Assembly (NCBI GenBank): GCA_964412845.1
Contig: CAYPQM010000017.1
Coordinates: forward strand, 1 to 54,432
Direction of reading: 5' to 3'
DNA: 54,432 bases
DNA from: JAWWPY01 sp964412845
Lineage (GTDB): Bacteria; Actinomycetota; Actinomycetes; Streptosporangiales; Streptosporangiaceae
A program made the translations under genes and the position numbers. Positions 1 through 8,799 of this stretch are shown here, one piece after another. The notes beneath the pieces are model-generated. The model had not been told where the DNA came from and ran no database searches. It worked only from the letters and a program-made list of their open reading frames with translations. Numbering within the stretch: the first letter of the stretch is position 1; the number at the start of each line of letters is the position of its first letter.

Positions 1-53
1 CGGTTCGCCCGGGCCGCCGCTTCGCCCGCCCGCCGCTTCGCCCGCCCGCGCGG
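1..53. repeat. 16-bp tandem repeat at window edge
   Basis: The unit GCCGCTTCGCCCGCCC occurs twice in perfect tandem at 16-31 and 32-47, just downstream of the SDR gene stop codon. No coding function is apparent. It is one of several 15-18-bp tandem duplications in this window. Confidence 0.75.
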
Positions 54-815
54 TCACGCGATGCTGAGGCCGCCATCGACCGGCAGCGTGACACCGGTGA
101 CGTAGCTCGACGCGGCTGACGCGAGGAAGACGATCACGGCGGCGAATTCGGCCGCCTCGCCCGGCCGCCCGGCCGGGATGAAGCCGGCCATCCGGTCCAG
201 ATAGCCAGGCTGATAGGCCTCGGTCATCTCGGACGGGAAGAATCCGGGTGCCACGGCATTGACCCGGATGCCCTTGCGCGAGGTCCACTGGGCCGCGAGG
301 TCGCGGGTAAGCCCCAGCAGGCCGGCCTTGGAGGCGGCGTACGCCGCCTGGGGCAGCCCGGCGGTGACGATGCCGAGCACGCTCGACACGTTGATGATCG
401 ATGAGCCGCGTGGCATGACCCGCCCGGCGGCCTGCGCCATCCAGTAGCAGCCTTCGAGGTTGACCTCGAGAACAGCGCGGAACTGCTCCGGGGTCTCCCG
501 GGACGCGGGGACAGCGGTGCCCACACCCGCGTTGTTGACGAGGATGTCCACCCGCCCGAACGTCTCGACGGCCTGATCGATGAGCCGCTGGCAGTCCTCC
601 GGGCGGCTCACGTCGGTCGGCACGGCGAGCGCGCGCCGCCCGGCGGCTTCGACCAGCTTGGCGGTATCGGCCAGCCGGCCGGCCCGGCGGGCACCGAGCG
701 CGACGTCGGCGCCCGCCTCGGCGAGCGCGCGGGCCGCCGCCACGCCGAGCCCGGACGAGGCGCCGGTTACCACCGCGACTTTGCCATCGAGCTGAAACAG
801 GTCGAGCACGGTCAT
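54..815 (-). CDS. SDR family NAD(P)-dependent oxidoreductase
   Basis: This 253-aa protein has the full classical short-chain dehydrogenase fold. It shows the nucleotide-binding TGASSGLG near residue 17, NNAG near 93, the catalytic Ser and YAASK near 158, and the C-terminal PVDGG. The length is normal for the family. The ATG at 815 is preferred over the in-frame GTG at 824 because GGAGGG lies 8 nt upstream of it. Substrate is unknown; such enzymes reduce ketones or oxidise alcohols in the cytosol. It stands alone, divergent from the YCII/sigma pair across about 280 nt. Confidence 0.9.
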   Translation of the reverse strand: MTVLDLFQLDGKVAVVTGASSGLGVAAARALAEAGADVALGARRAGRLADTAKLVEAAGRRALAVPTDVSRPEDCQRLIDQAVETFGRVDILVNNAGVGTAVPASRETPEQFRAVLEVNLEGCYWMAQAAGRVMPRGSSIINVSSVLGIVTAGLPQAAYAASKAGLLGLTRDLAAQWTSRKGIRVNAVAPGFFPSEMTEAYQPGYLDRMAGFIPAGRPGEAAEFAAVIVFLASAASSYVTGVTLPVDGGLSIA

Positions 816-1092
816 TCGGATCACCCTCCAGGTCAGGCGCCGGGCGGGCCAGCCTCGACATCGTAACTGTCGTGCTCACCGCGGTGCCCATGTCGATCTG
901 GCCGCCCCCCGTTCGTGTAGGGGGTGAGAATCCGCAGCGACCTGAGGACGGATCCAGATGAGCAGAGCCAGTGTGAACACCAGCCTGACGCTCGATGGCG
1001 CGGTGCAGGCGCCCGCGGCCAGCCGGCCGAGCTGGCCGCGGGACAGGACTCCTAGGGTGGTGCCGACAGCGACATCAGGGAGGAACGTCACG

Positions 1093-1446
1093 ATGACGCG
1101 GTACCTGCTCAGCGTGTACCAGCCGGACGGGCCTGCGCCCCCGTCAGCCGATCTGCGCCGGATCATGCAGGATGTCGAGGCCCTGAACCGGGAGATGAAG
1201 GCCGCGGGCGTGTGGGTCTTCTCCGGCGGGCTGCACCAGCCGGGCACGGCCACCGTGCTGCGGCCGCACGACGGCGGCGTGCTGATCAGCGACGGCCCGT
1301 TCGCCGAGGGGAAAGAGCACATCGGCGGGTTCACCATCATCACGGCGCCCGATCTCGACGCGGCGCTTGACTGGGGCGGCAGGCTCGCCGGGGCGACCAC
1401 CCTGCCGATAGAGGTGCGGCCGTTCCAGGACGCAGCCGGGGACTGA
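1093..1446 (+). CDS. YCII/DGPF-domain protein paired with ECF sigma
   Basis: This 117-aa protein starts MTRYLLSVYQPDG and contains the DGPF signature (residues DGPFAEGKEHIGG) typical of YCII-related DGPF proteins. An upstream in-frame ATG at 958 exists, but the 1093 ATG has GGGAGG about 8 nt upstream and matches the family N terminus. It ends 8 nt before the ECF sigma factor gene. In actinobacteria DGPF proteins are the conserved partners of ECF42-type sigma factors and are thought to be their targets or modulators. The reaction, if any, is unknown. Confidence 0.88.
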   Translation: MTRYLLSVYQPDGPAPPSADLRRIMQDVEALNREMKAAGVWVFSGGLHQPGTATVLRPHDGGVLISDGPFAEGKEHIGGFTIITAPDLDAALDWGGRLAGATTLPIEVRPFQDAAGD

Positions 1447-1454
1447 CAGCTCGC

Positions 1455-2678
1455 GTGCCGGCCCTGCTCGCCTCAGAGATCGAACGCGTGTTCCGCGAGG
1501 AGTACGGCCGTGCCCTCGCCGTCCTGGCCCGCGTCTTCGGTGATATCGACATCGCCGAAGAGGCGGTCCAGGACGCGTTCACCGTGGCGGTGCAGCGGTG
1601 GCCGTCCGCCGGGCTGCCGCCCAGCCCGGCCGGGTGGATCATCACCACCGCCCGCCACCGGGCGATCGACCGCCTCCGCCGCGAGGCGTCCCGTGCGGAC
1701 CGGCACACGCAGGCCGTGTTGCTGCTGGCCGGTTCGGGGCCGGCCGAGGAGGCCGCGGTGCGCGACGACCGGCTCCGGCTGATCTTCACCTGCTGTCATC
1801 CGGCGCTGGCCGCGGGCGTCCAGGTCGCGCTCACCCTCCGGCTGCTGGGCGGGCTCAGCACCGCGGAGATAGCGCGCGCCTTCCTGGTCCCCGAGGCGAC
1901 GATGGCCCAGCGGCTGGTCCGGGCCAAGGGCAAGATCCGTGACGCCAAGATCCCCTACCAGGTGCCGGGGGAGGCTGAGCTGCCGGGCCGCCTGCGGGCC
2001 GTGCTGGCTGTCATCTACCTGATCTTCAACGAGGGCTACACGGCGAGTTCGGGCGGCCGGCTCATCCGCGAGGATCTCTGCACCGAGGCGATCCGCCTCG
2101 GGCGGCTGCTGGCCGAGCTGATGCCCGGCGAGCCGGAGGTCATGGGGCTTCTCGCGCTGATGCTGCTCACCGAGTCACGCCGGGCGGCCCGCAGCACCGG
2201 CGACGGCGACCTCGTGCTGCTGGCTGATCAGGACCGTGACCGGTGGGATCGCGGCCTTATCGCCGAAGGCCAGGCCATCGTCCGGCAGTGCCTGCAGCGC
2301 GGCGAGCCGGGCCCCTACCAGATCCAGGCGGCGATCAACGCCGTGCACAGCGACGCGCCGACCGCGAGCGCCACCGACTGGCGGCAGATCCTGCAGCTCT
2401 ACAACCAGCTCATGTCCTGCGCCCCGAGCCCGGTCGTGGCCCTCAATCGCGCGGTCGCGGTGGCCGAGGTGCAGGGACCGGATGCGGCGCTCACCCTCGT
2501 GGACGGCCTCGATCTCGGTAACTACCACCTGTTCCACGCCATCCGCGCCGACCTGCTCCGGCGGCTCGGCCGCACCGCGGAGGCGGCGCAGGCGTACGAC
2601 ATGGCGATCGCCCGCACCGGGAACGCGGCCGAGCGCGACCTGCTGCGGCGCAACCGCCAGCTGCTCACCGGGGCTTGA
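1455..2678 (+). CDS. ECF42-type RNA polymerase sigma factor with C-terminal TPR-like extension
   Basis: This 407-aa protein has a sigma-70 region 2 at residues 1-80 (motifs AEEAVQDAF and GWIITTARHRAIDRLRR) and region 4 at about 110-165 (STAEIARAFLVPEATMAQRLVRAKGKI). A long helical extension follows, with EGY motifs and a TPR-like C terminus (FHAIRADLLRRLGRTAEAAQAY). This layout and the adjacent DGPF gene match the ECF42 family, which lacks a classical anti-sigma factor and is regulated through its C-terminal extension. The start is GTG. No anti-sigma gene is visible. Confidence 0.93.
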   Translation: MPALLASEIERVFREEYGRALAVLARVFGDIDIAEEAVQDAFTVAVQRWPSAGLPPSPAGWIITTARHRAIDRLRREASRADRHTQAVLLLAGSGPAEEAAVRDDRLRLIFTCCHPALAAGVQVALTLRLLGGLSTAEIARAFLVPEATMAQRLVRAKGKIRDAKIPYQVPGEAELPGRLRAVLAVIYLIFNEGYTASSGGRLIREDLCTEAIRLGRLLAELMPGEPEVMGLLALMLLTESRRAARSTGDGDLVLLADQDRDRWDRGLIAEGQAIVRQCLQRGEPGPYQIQAAINAVHSDAPTASATDWRQILQLYNQLMSCAPSPVVALNRAVAVAEVQGPDAALTLVDGLDLGNYHLFHAIRADLLRRLGRTAEAAQAYDMAIARTGNAAERDLLRRNRQLLTGA

Positions 2679-2729
2679 TCAGGACGGACGGCTGGGCCGG
2701 ATGAAGCCGGGCGCGGGACTGCCCGTTGG

Positions 2730-4019
2730 TCACGAGGCGGCCGGGTTGGCCACCCGGGCCAGGAACAGCGGCTCCCCGGTCGCGATGCTGGTGACCAGCA
2801 GCAGGTAGGGACGGTCGAACACGATCTGGGCGGGCTGCACCCGGACCGCGGTCGGTGCCATGCCGACCGCGGTCGCGGCACTGGCCACCGTGCCCTTCTC
2901 GGCGACCCGCAACGTGGCCGCGTGCTCGACCAGGCCGATGCAGCACGCCTTCGGTGACAGCCCGGTGAAGTCTGCGGAGCCACTGAACGCCACACCCATG
3001 CCCAGGCCGGTCAGCAGGTCCTGCATGCTGGCCCGGGAGCTGAGGCTCACCTTGGGCAGCGCGACAGCAGCCGTGCTGGTGCCGCCCGGCTGGCTGGCGG
3101 TGCCGCCTGCCGCCAGCCGGGCGGTGATCGAGTCCAGCGCCGCCGCGGCTGGCATCGCGCAGCCGCCCGCCCCGGCGGCCGGCGGTAGCAGCGCGACCAT
3201 CGCGAGCTTGCCGCCGCGGTAGGGCAGCCAGACCGCGGTCCAGCCGCCTTCGCGGGCCGTGCGGTATGCACCCCCGTGCAGGTAGCTCGCGGTGACCAGC
3301 CGGCCGCCCGCCGCGGCGAACGGGCCGGGGCTGGTCTGGCTGGCCGGGAACGGCGTGGCCCAGGCGGCATGCAGGTACAACGCGTTGCTGAGCACCCAGC
3401 CGATGCTCCGCAGCGAGCCGGGGCTCAGCAACTGCGGGATCTGGCCCCGGGTCGCCGCCTTGACAGCGTGATTGATCTGCTGGGCGGCCTGATCCGGGCG
3501 GCTGAGCAACGGCACCTGCCGCACCCCGGCGCCGTAACCCGTGGCGACCGCGTTCAGGTAGCCGCGCTGGGCCGGAAGCGACGGGTCGGCCCACACCTGG
3601 TTACTGTCGGCCAGCGTGACACCGGGGCCACCGAGGCCGCGCAGCCCCGCCGACCGGGCCTGCAGCCCGGCTTCGAGCGCCTGCCCGCCCGCCACCGGCA
3701 GGTGCAGCGCGCGGGCCATGGCCCGCGCGGTGCCGCCGCGCGCCCCCAGGTAAGCCATGCCCAGCCCGGTGGCCAGGCTGGCCGGCGAGAGCACCACGTT
3801 GTCCCGCGGACCCGCGGTGCACCACGCACCCAGCACGTCGAGCCCGAACGCCGTGTCGGCCGCGCCATAGGGGCGCGGGTTCGCGGCGGGCTCATGGGCC
3901 GCCACGCCGCGGCTGATGACCACCCGGGACGGCAGACGCGGCGCTGGCGCGGACCCGCATCCGGCCGCCACGAGCGCGGCCGCGACCACACCAGCGGCCA
4001 TCCCCAGAGCCTTCCTCAT
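2730..4019 (-). CDS. Serpin-family protease inhibitor, predicted lipoprotein
   Basis: This 429-aa protein begins MRKALGMAAG and has a lipoprotein signal with lipobox AAGC at about residue 20, so it is probably anchored outside the membrane. The rest is a full serpin fold. The hinge (residues EKGTVASAATA) fits the inhibitory consensus, and the signature FDRPYLLLV lies near the C terminus. Counting from the hinge, the scissile bond falls in a short aliphatic stretch around APTAV, suggesting an elastase- or subtilisin-like target; this is inference. The frame is open back to 4154, but only the 4019 start gives a signal peptide at the N terminus. It is transcribed away from the glycosyltransferase. 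Confidence 0.9.
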   Translation of the reverse strand: MRKALGMAAGVVAAALVAAGCGSAPAPRLPSRVVISRGVAAHEPAANPRPYGAADTAFGLDVLGAWCTAGPRDNVVLSPASLATGLGMAYLGARGGTARAMARALHLPVAGGQALEAGLQARSAGLRGLGGPGVTLADSNQVWADPSLPAQRGYLNAVATGYGAGVRQVPLLSRPDQAAQQINHAVKAATRGQIPQLLSPGSLRSIGWVLSNALYLHAAWATPFPASQTSPGPFAAAGGRLVTASYLHGGAYRTAREGGWTAVWLPYRGGKLAMVALLPPAAGAGGCAMPAAAALDSITARLAAGGTASQPGGTSTAAVALPKVSLSSRASMQDLLTGLGMGVAFSGSADFTGLSPKACCIGLVEHAATLRVAEKGTVASAATAVGMAPTAVRVQPAQIVFDRPYLLLVTSIATGEPLFLARVANPAAS

Positions 4020-4422
4020 GCCGGTCAGACGCCCCGCAACCGGGCCCGGTTGCATCATCGCGGCGATTCCCCCGCAGCGCCCAGCCACCCGGCCATAGGC
4101 CGGCCGCCGCCCAGGCGGTCGGCGCGCTGGTGGCCCGCGCGGAGACGTGACCATCTGGCCGCCGAAACTTTCACTACCGCAGGGGGTGCCGGCGGCGTCG
4201 CTGACGCCTGCGCGCCAGGCGAGACGGGCTGGGCGCGCAGGATGCGGGGAGTGGGCTACCGGGACCTGGAGTCCCCGGGGGCGGGCCGATTACCCTGGAC
4301 GGGATGCTGAAGCCCTGCCGGGCCAGCCTGGTCTCCGGCCACGGTGCGCTTTGCGCTGACGCGTCGGGCCAGCCCCTCCTCGGCCAGCCCCTCCTCGGCT
4401 GGCCCTCCGCTGGGGGCAGGTG
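4020..4422. other. 403-bp intergenic region with a 15-bp tandem duplication
   Basis: This divergent region separates the serpin and glycosyltransferase genes. It holds an exact tandem pair of CCAGCCCCTCCTCGG at 4369-4383 and 4384-4398. It also holds a short hairpin, GGCGTC-GCT-GACGCC at 4194-4208. I could not assign promoters and saw no further gene. Confidence 0.6.
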
Positions 4423-5607
4423 ATGGGCGCGCGCACCGCGCTGGTGATCCCGGCCAGCACGGGGACGGGACGGGGCGGCGTGCAGATGCGCATGGCGGCG
4501 CTGCACGCGGCGATGGCGTCAGCGGTCCCCTGCGAACTTGTCGAGCTGCGCTGCGACCGCTACCAAGGGTGCCGCGCCAGGTGCGCGGTGACCGGCGGTC
4601 TCCCGGCCGGCTGCGCCGTCAAGAATTACCATGACCGCGCGTTCTGCGAGGACTACGCCAGTCAGCTGATCCGCCAGTTCGTGGCGGACCGGGTGAGCGT
4701 CGTGGTGTGCAGCCACCTGTTCACGTACCGGTACGCGGTCCGGTTCGCCGAATCCGGCCGCCTGCGGGTCATCCTCGACATCCATAACGTGGAATCCGTG
4801 CTCAGCCATGACATCAGGGCCGCCCTCCCGGATGGCTCCCCGGCGAAACGGTGGACCCACACCGAGGGTCATGTAGCCGCGGTGCGGGCCGTCGAGCTTG
4901 CCGCTGTCGGGGCAGCCGACGAACTGTGGACCTGCAGCGAGCGCGATCGCGCCCTGGCCATGTCCACGTTCGGGCTGGGCGGGAAGAGAGTCGTGGTGGT
5001 GCCGAACGCGGTGCAGGTCACCGACCCGCCGCCGGCCGCGAAACCCAGCCGTATCGTCTTCACCGGGCGGCTGGACTATTACCCGAACACGCTGGCGGCG
5101 CTCTTCCTGATCGATGAGGTGGCACCTCGCCTGACAGCGCTCGGCTGCCAGGTGCCGATCGTCATCGCTGGCGCGGATCCGCCACCGGCGCTGCGCGCGC
5201 GGCCGCTCCCGGACGGGGTGACCGTGCTCCCCGATCCCGAGTCCACCGCTGATCTCATCAATGGCAGCATCATGGCGGTCCCGCTCACCCTCGGCGGCGG
5301 CACCCGGTTCAAGATCCTTGAGGCCTTCCAGTGCGGCGCGCCCGTGGTTTCCACCGTGAAAGGGGCAGAGGGCCTCGACCTCACCGCAGAGGTCCACTAC
5401 CTGCCGGGCGAGGACGCCGATGCCTTCGCCGGGGCCCTCAGTGAGCTGGCCAGGAACGCCCCGCTGCGGGAACGCCTGGCCACCTCCGGGTGGTCGCTGC
5501 TGCGGGACCGCTACTCGACCGGCGCCCTGCGCTCCCGGCTGGCCGCCACCTTCCGCACCCATTCCTGGCCACAGAATGTCGAGACGGGCGGCACAGCTCC
5601 GTCCTAG
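4423..5607 (+). CDS. Glycosyltransferase (GT-B fold, family 4-like)
   Basis: This 394-aa protein has the GT-B architecture. Its C-terminal half carries FTGRLDYYPN, a PLPDGVTVLPD segment and the donor-binding GGGTRFKILEAFQCGAPVVST, typical of group 1/4 transferases. The N-terminal half is unusually cysteine-rich: about eight Cys fall between residues 38 and 95, not a normal feature of the family. GGGGGCAGG precedes overlapping GTG (4420) and ATG (4423) starts; I use the ATG. No polysaccharide cluster surrounds it, so donor and acceptor are unknown. Confidence 0.85.
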   Translation: MGARTALVIPASTGTGRGGVQMRMAALHAAMASAVPCELVELRCDRYQGCRARCAVTGGLPAGCAVKNYHDRAFCEDYASQLIRQFVADRVSVVVCSHLFTYRYAVRFAESGRLRVILDIHNVESVLSHDIRAALPDGSPAKRWTHTEGHVAAVRAVELAAVGAADELWTCSERDRALAMSTFGLGGKRVVVVPNAVQVTDPPPAAKPSRIVFTGRLDYYPNTLAALFLIDEVAPRLTALGCQVPIVIAGADPPPALRARPLPDGVTVLPDPESTADLINGSIMAVPLTLGGGTRFKILEAFQCGAPVVSTVKGAEGLDLTAEVHYLPGEDADAFAGALSELARNAPLRERLATSGWSLLRDRYSTGALRSRLAATFRTHSWPQNVETGGTAPS

Positions 5608-5652
5608 GGCTGAGAGCGCCACCGTGGCGCGGCCACCGAAAGGACGGGCATC

Positions 5653-6054
5653 ATGGACTGGAAGCTGGAAGTCGTGGTGGTCCCGGTCACCGACGTAGAC
5701 CGGGCCAAGAGCTTCTACCTCGACAAGCTCGGATTCCACCTCGACGCTGACGTACAGCCCACGCCGGCCCTGCGGGTGGTGCACATGACACCACCCGGAT
5801 CGGCGTGTTCGGTCGTCATCGGGCCGGTGGTGGTCACGAAGGACGCCGATCTCGCGTCGGGGGCACGGCTGCAACTGGTCGTCGATGACATCGACGCGGC
5901 CCGCGCCCAGCTGGCCGGGCGGGGCGTCGACGTCTCGGAGATCCAGGCGCTGGACTCCCGGGATGGCGGGAAGTTCGTCTTCTTCAGCGACCCCGACGGC
6001 AACAACTGGGCCGTCCAGGAGGTCCGCGAGCGCATCGGAGCGCCCCTGGGCTGA
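5653..6054 (+). CDS. VOC/glyoxalase superfamily protein
   Basis: This 133-aa protein is a single-module vicinal-oxygen-chelate protein. It shows VVVPVTDVDRAKSFY at the N terminus, the middle beta strands, and FFSDPDGNNWAVQEV at the C terminus. These are metal-dependent lyases or dioxygenases, or antibiotic-binding proteins; the exact role is not visible. GAAAGGACGGG precedes the ATG. It lies 45 nt downstream of the glycosyltransferase on the same strand and may be co-transcribed. Confidence 0.85.
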   Translation: MDWKLEVVVVPVTDVDRAKSFYLDKLGFHLDADVQPTPALRVVHMTPPGSACSVVIGPVVVTKDADLASGARLQLVVDDIDAARAQLAGRGVDVSEIQALDSRDGGKFVFFSDPDGNNWAVQEVRERIGAPLG

Positions 6055-6077
6055 CCACACGGCAGCAGCGGACTTGT

Positions 6078-6116
6078 CCCTATGTGAGACCAGAGGCACG
6101 CTGCCCCTGTGTGAGA
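6078..6116. repeat. Imperfect direct repeat upstream of the HEPN-motif gene
   Basis: CCCTATGTGAGA (6078-6089) and CCCCTGTGTGAGA (6104-6116) form an imperfect direct repeat with about 26-bp period. It lies in the 110-nt gap ahead of the gene at 6165. It could be a regulator-binding direct repeat; no partner is known. Confidence 0.4.
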
Positions 6117-6164
6117 ATCTGAGCGCATCTAGTCATGGAGTCAGCAAAACCGGAATGAGGATCT

Positions 6165-6812
6165 ATGGGCGGGACGAACGCGGCATCGTCAGAGAAGCCG
6201 ATGCTGACTGTCGCTCTCGACGTGCCATCAGCGCGGATTCTCGCGGATCAGGCGTCGATCATCCAGGACCTTCAATTCGTCATGGAATGCTGCAAGCGGC
6301 TGCTGAGCGAGCTGGCCCGGCCCGAAGGAGATCGAGAGGCGGTCGTGCCACAGGCGCTCTGGTCGGCCGCCCTGGTGGCCTACGCCCGGTGCTTTGGCAA
6401 CGGCAAGCGGCTCGGGCTGACGGCTGAGGACATACGGGCTCTGCCGCTCCAGGGCGAGGTAATGAAATATCACAAATGGGTTATCGGGGAGCGCAACAAG
6501 CTGACTGCGCATCCAGCAGACCCCTTTGAGTCGGCGAAGGTCGGGGCGGCCCTGTCGATGCCGGGACAGGCCAAGCGGCGGGTCGAGGGCATTGCCATTC
6601 TGGCCACGAGTCATGTGCTCGTCGATGACACTGGCGTGCGGCAGCTTGGTGGCCTGGCGTCAGAACTCGCCAAGCAGACCGCTGAGAAAGCACAGTCGCA
6701 GCAGGACGCGGTGCTCGCGGATGCGCAGCAGCTCAGCATAGACAGCCTGTACCAATTGACGCCGCTGCGCACCCGCCCACCGGATGCCGACGAGGCGGAC
6801 GGTGCCGAGTAA
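6165..6812 (+). CDS. Hypothetical protein with a HEPN-like R-X5-H motif
   Basis: This 215-aa, largely helical, soluble protein is not assigned to a family I recognise. Its central part contains YHKWVIGERNKLTAHPAD. The RNKLTAH stretch resembles the R-X4-6-H ribonuclease motif of HEPN domains, and the flanking helices would fit such a bundle. The C-terminal third is Gln/Ala-rich and may be coiled. GAGG precedes the ATG. A HEPN nuclease or toxin-like role is speculation; no antitoxin-like partner adjoins it. Confidence 0.6.
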   Translation: MGGTNAASSEKPMLTVALDVPSARILADQASIIQDLQFVMECCKRLLSELARPEGDREAVVPQALWSAALVAYARCFGNGKRLGLTAEDIRALPLQGEVMKYHKWVIGERNKLTAHPADPFESAKVGAALSMPGQAKRRVEGIAILATSHVLVDDTGVRQLGGLASELAKQTAEKAQSQQDAVLADAQQLSIDSLYQLTPLRTRPPDADEADGAE

Positions 6813-6858
6813 GGACGATGCCGGGTAAGGACGATGCCGGGTAAGGACGATGCCGGGT
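6811..6858. repeat. Three perfect 16-bp tandem repeats
   Basis: The unit AAGGACGATGCCGGGT occurs three times in perfect tandem at 6811-6826, 6827-6842 and 6843-6858. The array begins within the stop codon of the preceding gene. A degenerate fourth copy is visible just upstream (GGACGGTGCCGAGT), suggesting the array grew from the end of the gene. Each unit recreates a TAA in one frame. Confidence 0.92.
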
Positions 6859-6989
6859 AAGCCGGCCTGATCCGGCCGGCACCCTGCTGCCCAGGGGCCT
6901 GTGGGCTGGCCCGGCAACCACGGGGCCCCGGCCAGCGTCATAGCTGTCACACGGCCAACCGGGCCACCTGGGCAGAAGGACGATCGTCG

Positions 6990-7547
6990 ATGAACTCATC
7001 TGCGCGCATAATCCGGCGGGCGATCACCGCAGCCGCGTTCAGCTGCGCCGCGGTGCTCGCCGCGGCCTGCGGCGCCTCCTCGGCGCCGGCCACCGCACCG
7101 GCCACGACACCCGCGCTCACGGCCGCCTCGGCCGGCCCGGCCGGGGCTGACACCTTCATCGCCGAAGGACAGAGCGTCAGCGGGACGCCCCTGCACAAGC
7201 CGTCCTGCCCGTCCGGCTGCGTCCTGTCCGGGGATGCCACCACGGTCCTCTACAACATGACCTGGACCAGGTGGACCGGGACCGGGGCGGCGGGCACGGG
7301 CACCGAGAACATCGAGGATTGCGTGCCTAACTGCGCGGCCGGCGGCCAGCACCGAGTGCGGGTGGCCGTGACGTTCAGCCGTCCGGTGAAAGCCTGCCCG
7401 GCCCAGTCCGCCGCTCGCTGGCTGTGGTCCCGGGTGACCTTCAGCTACCCGCGCGGCCTGCCGGCCGCCCTCCGGGGCGCGAACGCACCGGAGAACCCGT
7501 GGACGTTCTCGTCTCTCATCGCCCAGGCGGCGCAGAGCTGCCGCTGA
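6990..7547 (+). CDS. Secreted hypothetical lipoprotein
   Basis: This 185-aa protein has a basic N terminus, a hydrophobic core and a lipobox (LAAAC near residue 27), followed by an Ala/Thr/Pro linker. It is probably an exported lipoprotein. The mature part contains four clustered cysteines (around CPSGC and CVPNC) that could form disulfides, and a beta-rich segment (VAVTFSRPV). The mature part resembles small uncharacterised actinobacterial secreted proteins, with no catalytic motif recognised. AGAAGGA precedes the ATG. Confidence 0.75.
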   Translation: MNSSARIIRRAITAAAFSCAAVLAAACGASSAPATAPATTPALTAASAGPAGADTFIAEGQSVSGTPLHKPSCPSGCVLSGDATTVLYNMTWTRWTGTGAAGTGTENIEDCVPNCAAGGQHRVRVAVTFSRPVKACPAQSAARWLWSRVTFSYPRGLPAALRGANAPENPWTFSSLIAQAAQSCR

Positions 7548-7576
7548 CCCGCCGTGACCGCCGGGCGGCGTCGCCG

Positions 7577-8338
7577 CTACGGCCGCAGGTATGAGGCGCC
7601 GTTGAGATCGATGATGGTGCCGCTGGCCCACTCCGCCTGCGCCGAGGCGAGGTACAGCACCGCCGCCGCGATCTCCTCGGCGCGAGCCACCCGGCCGAAC
7701 GGGCTTTGCGCGCGGATCTGATCGCCTGACGGCCCGGCGAGGTCCCTGGCCGCCATGTCCGTCTCCACGAAGCCCGGGGCCACGGTGGCGACCGCGATGC
7801 CATGCGGGGCCAGCGCCCGCGCCAGCGACTGGCCGAACGCGTTCAGCCCGGCCTTGCTGGCTCCGTAGGCAGGCTGGCGTGGCTCGCCGCGGAAGGCGCC
7901 GCGGGAGGACACGTTGATGATCCGGCCGCCGCCTCCGGCGATCATGTGCTGTACCGCGCACCAGGTCACGTTCGCGGCGCCGGTCAGGTTGACGGCCAGC
8001 GTGGCCTGCCAGGCTGCCTGCCACTCCTCGTACGACACGTCGGTGATCGGGTGCGGGGTGAAGATCCCGGCGTTGTTGACCAGCACGTCCAGGCCGCCCA
8101 GTGCCGCACCGGACTGGTCCACCATCCGGCGCACCGCCTCCGGGTCGGCCAGGTCGGCCTGCACCGCCACGTGCCCGCTACCGGGCAGCCCGGCCAGCAC
8201 CTCGGCGGCGAGGCCGGCTGACTGGCCATAGTGGACAGCCACCCGGTCGCCCTGCTCCGCGAACAGCTCGGCGATGGCCCGGCCGATACCCCGGGCCGCA
8301 CCGGTCACCAAGATCGCGCGTCCCTCCACCGCGAGCAC
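7577..8338 (-). CDS. SDR family oxidoreductase (third gene of arsR operon)
   Basis: This 253-aa classical SDR has TGAARGIG near residue 12, NNAG near 90 and YGASK near 157. The GTG start at 8338 shares one base with the stop codon of the upstream SRPBCC gene (TAGTG), indicating translational coupling. It is the last gene of an arsR-SRPBCC-SDR operon. Substrate is unknown, but the context suggests a function induced together with the small START-domain protein. Confidence 0.9.
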   Translation of the reverse strand: MLAVEGRAILVTGAARGIGRAIAELFAEQGDRVAVHYGQSAGLAAEVLAGLPGSGHVAVQADLADPEAVRRMVDQSGAALGGLDVLVNNAGIFTPHPITDVSYEEWQAAWQATLAVNLTGAANVTWCAVQHMIAGGGGRIINVSSRGAFRGEPRQPAYGASKAGLNAFGQSLARALAPHGIAVATVAPGFVETDMAARDLAGPSGDQIRAQSPFGRVARAEEIAAAVLYLASAQAEWASGTIIDLNGASYLRP

Positions 8339-8799
8339 TACCGGTGCCGGCCCGTAGCGGGGGTGGGCAGCGCGGCGGCGAGTTGCCCAGCGATGGCCTG
8401 CCAGCCGCGCGCGTGCTGATCGACGAGACCGGGCGGCAGCAGCGCATGCTCGATAGTCATGAGCGTCTGTCCGTTCCCGCGCGCTTCCAGGAGCACGGTC
8501 ACCACGCTCCGGGCAGTGGGATCTGGCCAGGTCGAGCAGGTCCAGCTGAAGCTCAGCCGGCTCGGCCGGTCCAGGACCAGGTACTGCCCGCTGACATAGA
8601 ACTCAGCATCGCCGTCTTCGATGTCTATCCGGAGCCGGCCGCCCACGTGCGGCTCCGACTCGACGTTGCGGCACCGCGCAGGCCGTGGGCACATCCAGTC
8701 CGCCAGCGCGCCGGGGTCGAGCCACTCGTCGTATACGGCTTCTGGCGGCGCGGGCAGCAGGCGCCGCACGATGGCGATCCGGGCCCGGTCGTCAGTCAC
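8338..8799 (-). CDS. SRPBCC (AHSA1/START-like) domain protein
   Basis: This 153-aa protein begins VTDDRARIAIVRRLL and continues with PAPPEAVYDEWLDPGALADWMCP, a hallmark of Aha1-like START proteins, and ends with the helix LVDQHARGWQAIAGQLAAAL. The frame is open to 8979, but the GTG at 8799 overlaps the ArsR stop by 8 nt and matches the family start. ArsR plus AHSA1-domain pairs are common in actinobacteria. The ligand is unknown. Confidence 0.9.
   Translation of the reverse strand: MTDDRARIAIVRRLLPAPPEAVYDEWLDPGALADWMCPRPARCRNVESEPHVGGRLRIDIEDGDAEFYVSGQYLVLDRPSRLSFSWTCSTWPDPTARSVVTVLLEARGNGQTLMTIEHALLPPGLVDQHARGWQAIAGQLAAALPTPATGRHR

Noticed and set aside
4519..6099. 526-codon minus-strand open frame opposite the glycosyltransferase and VOC genes
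   Set aside because: It is a GC-skew shadow: the plus-strand frames have recognisable motifs and ribosome sites, and this one has neither.
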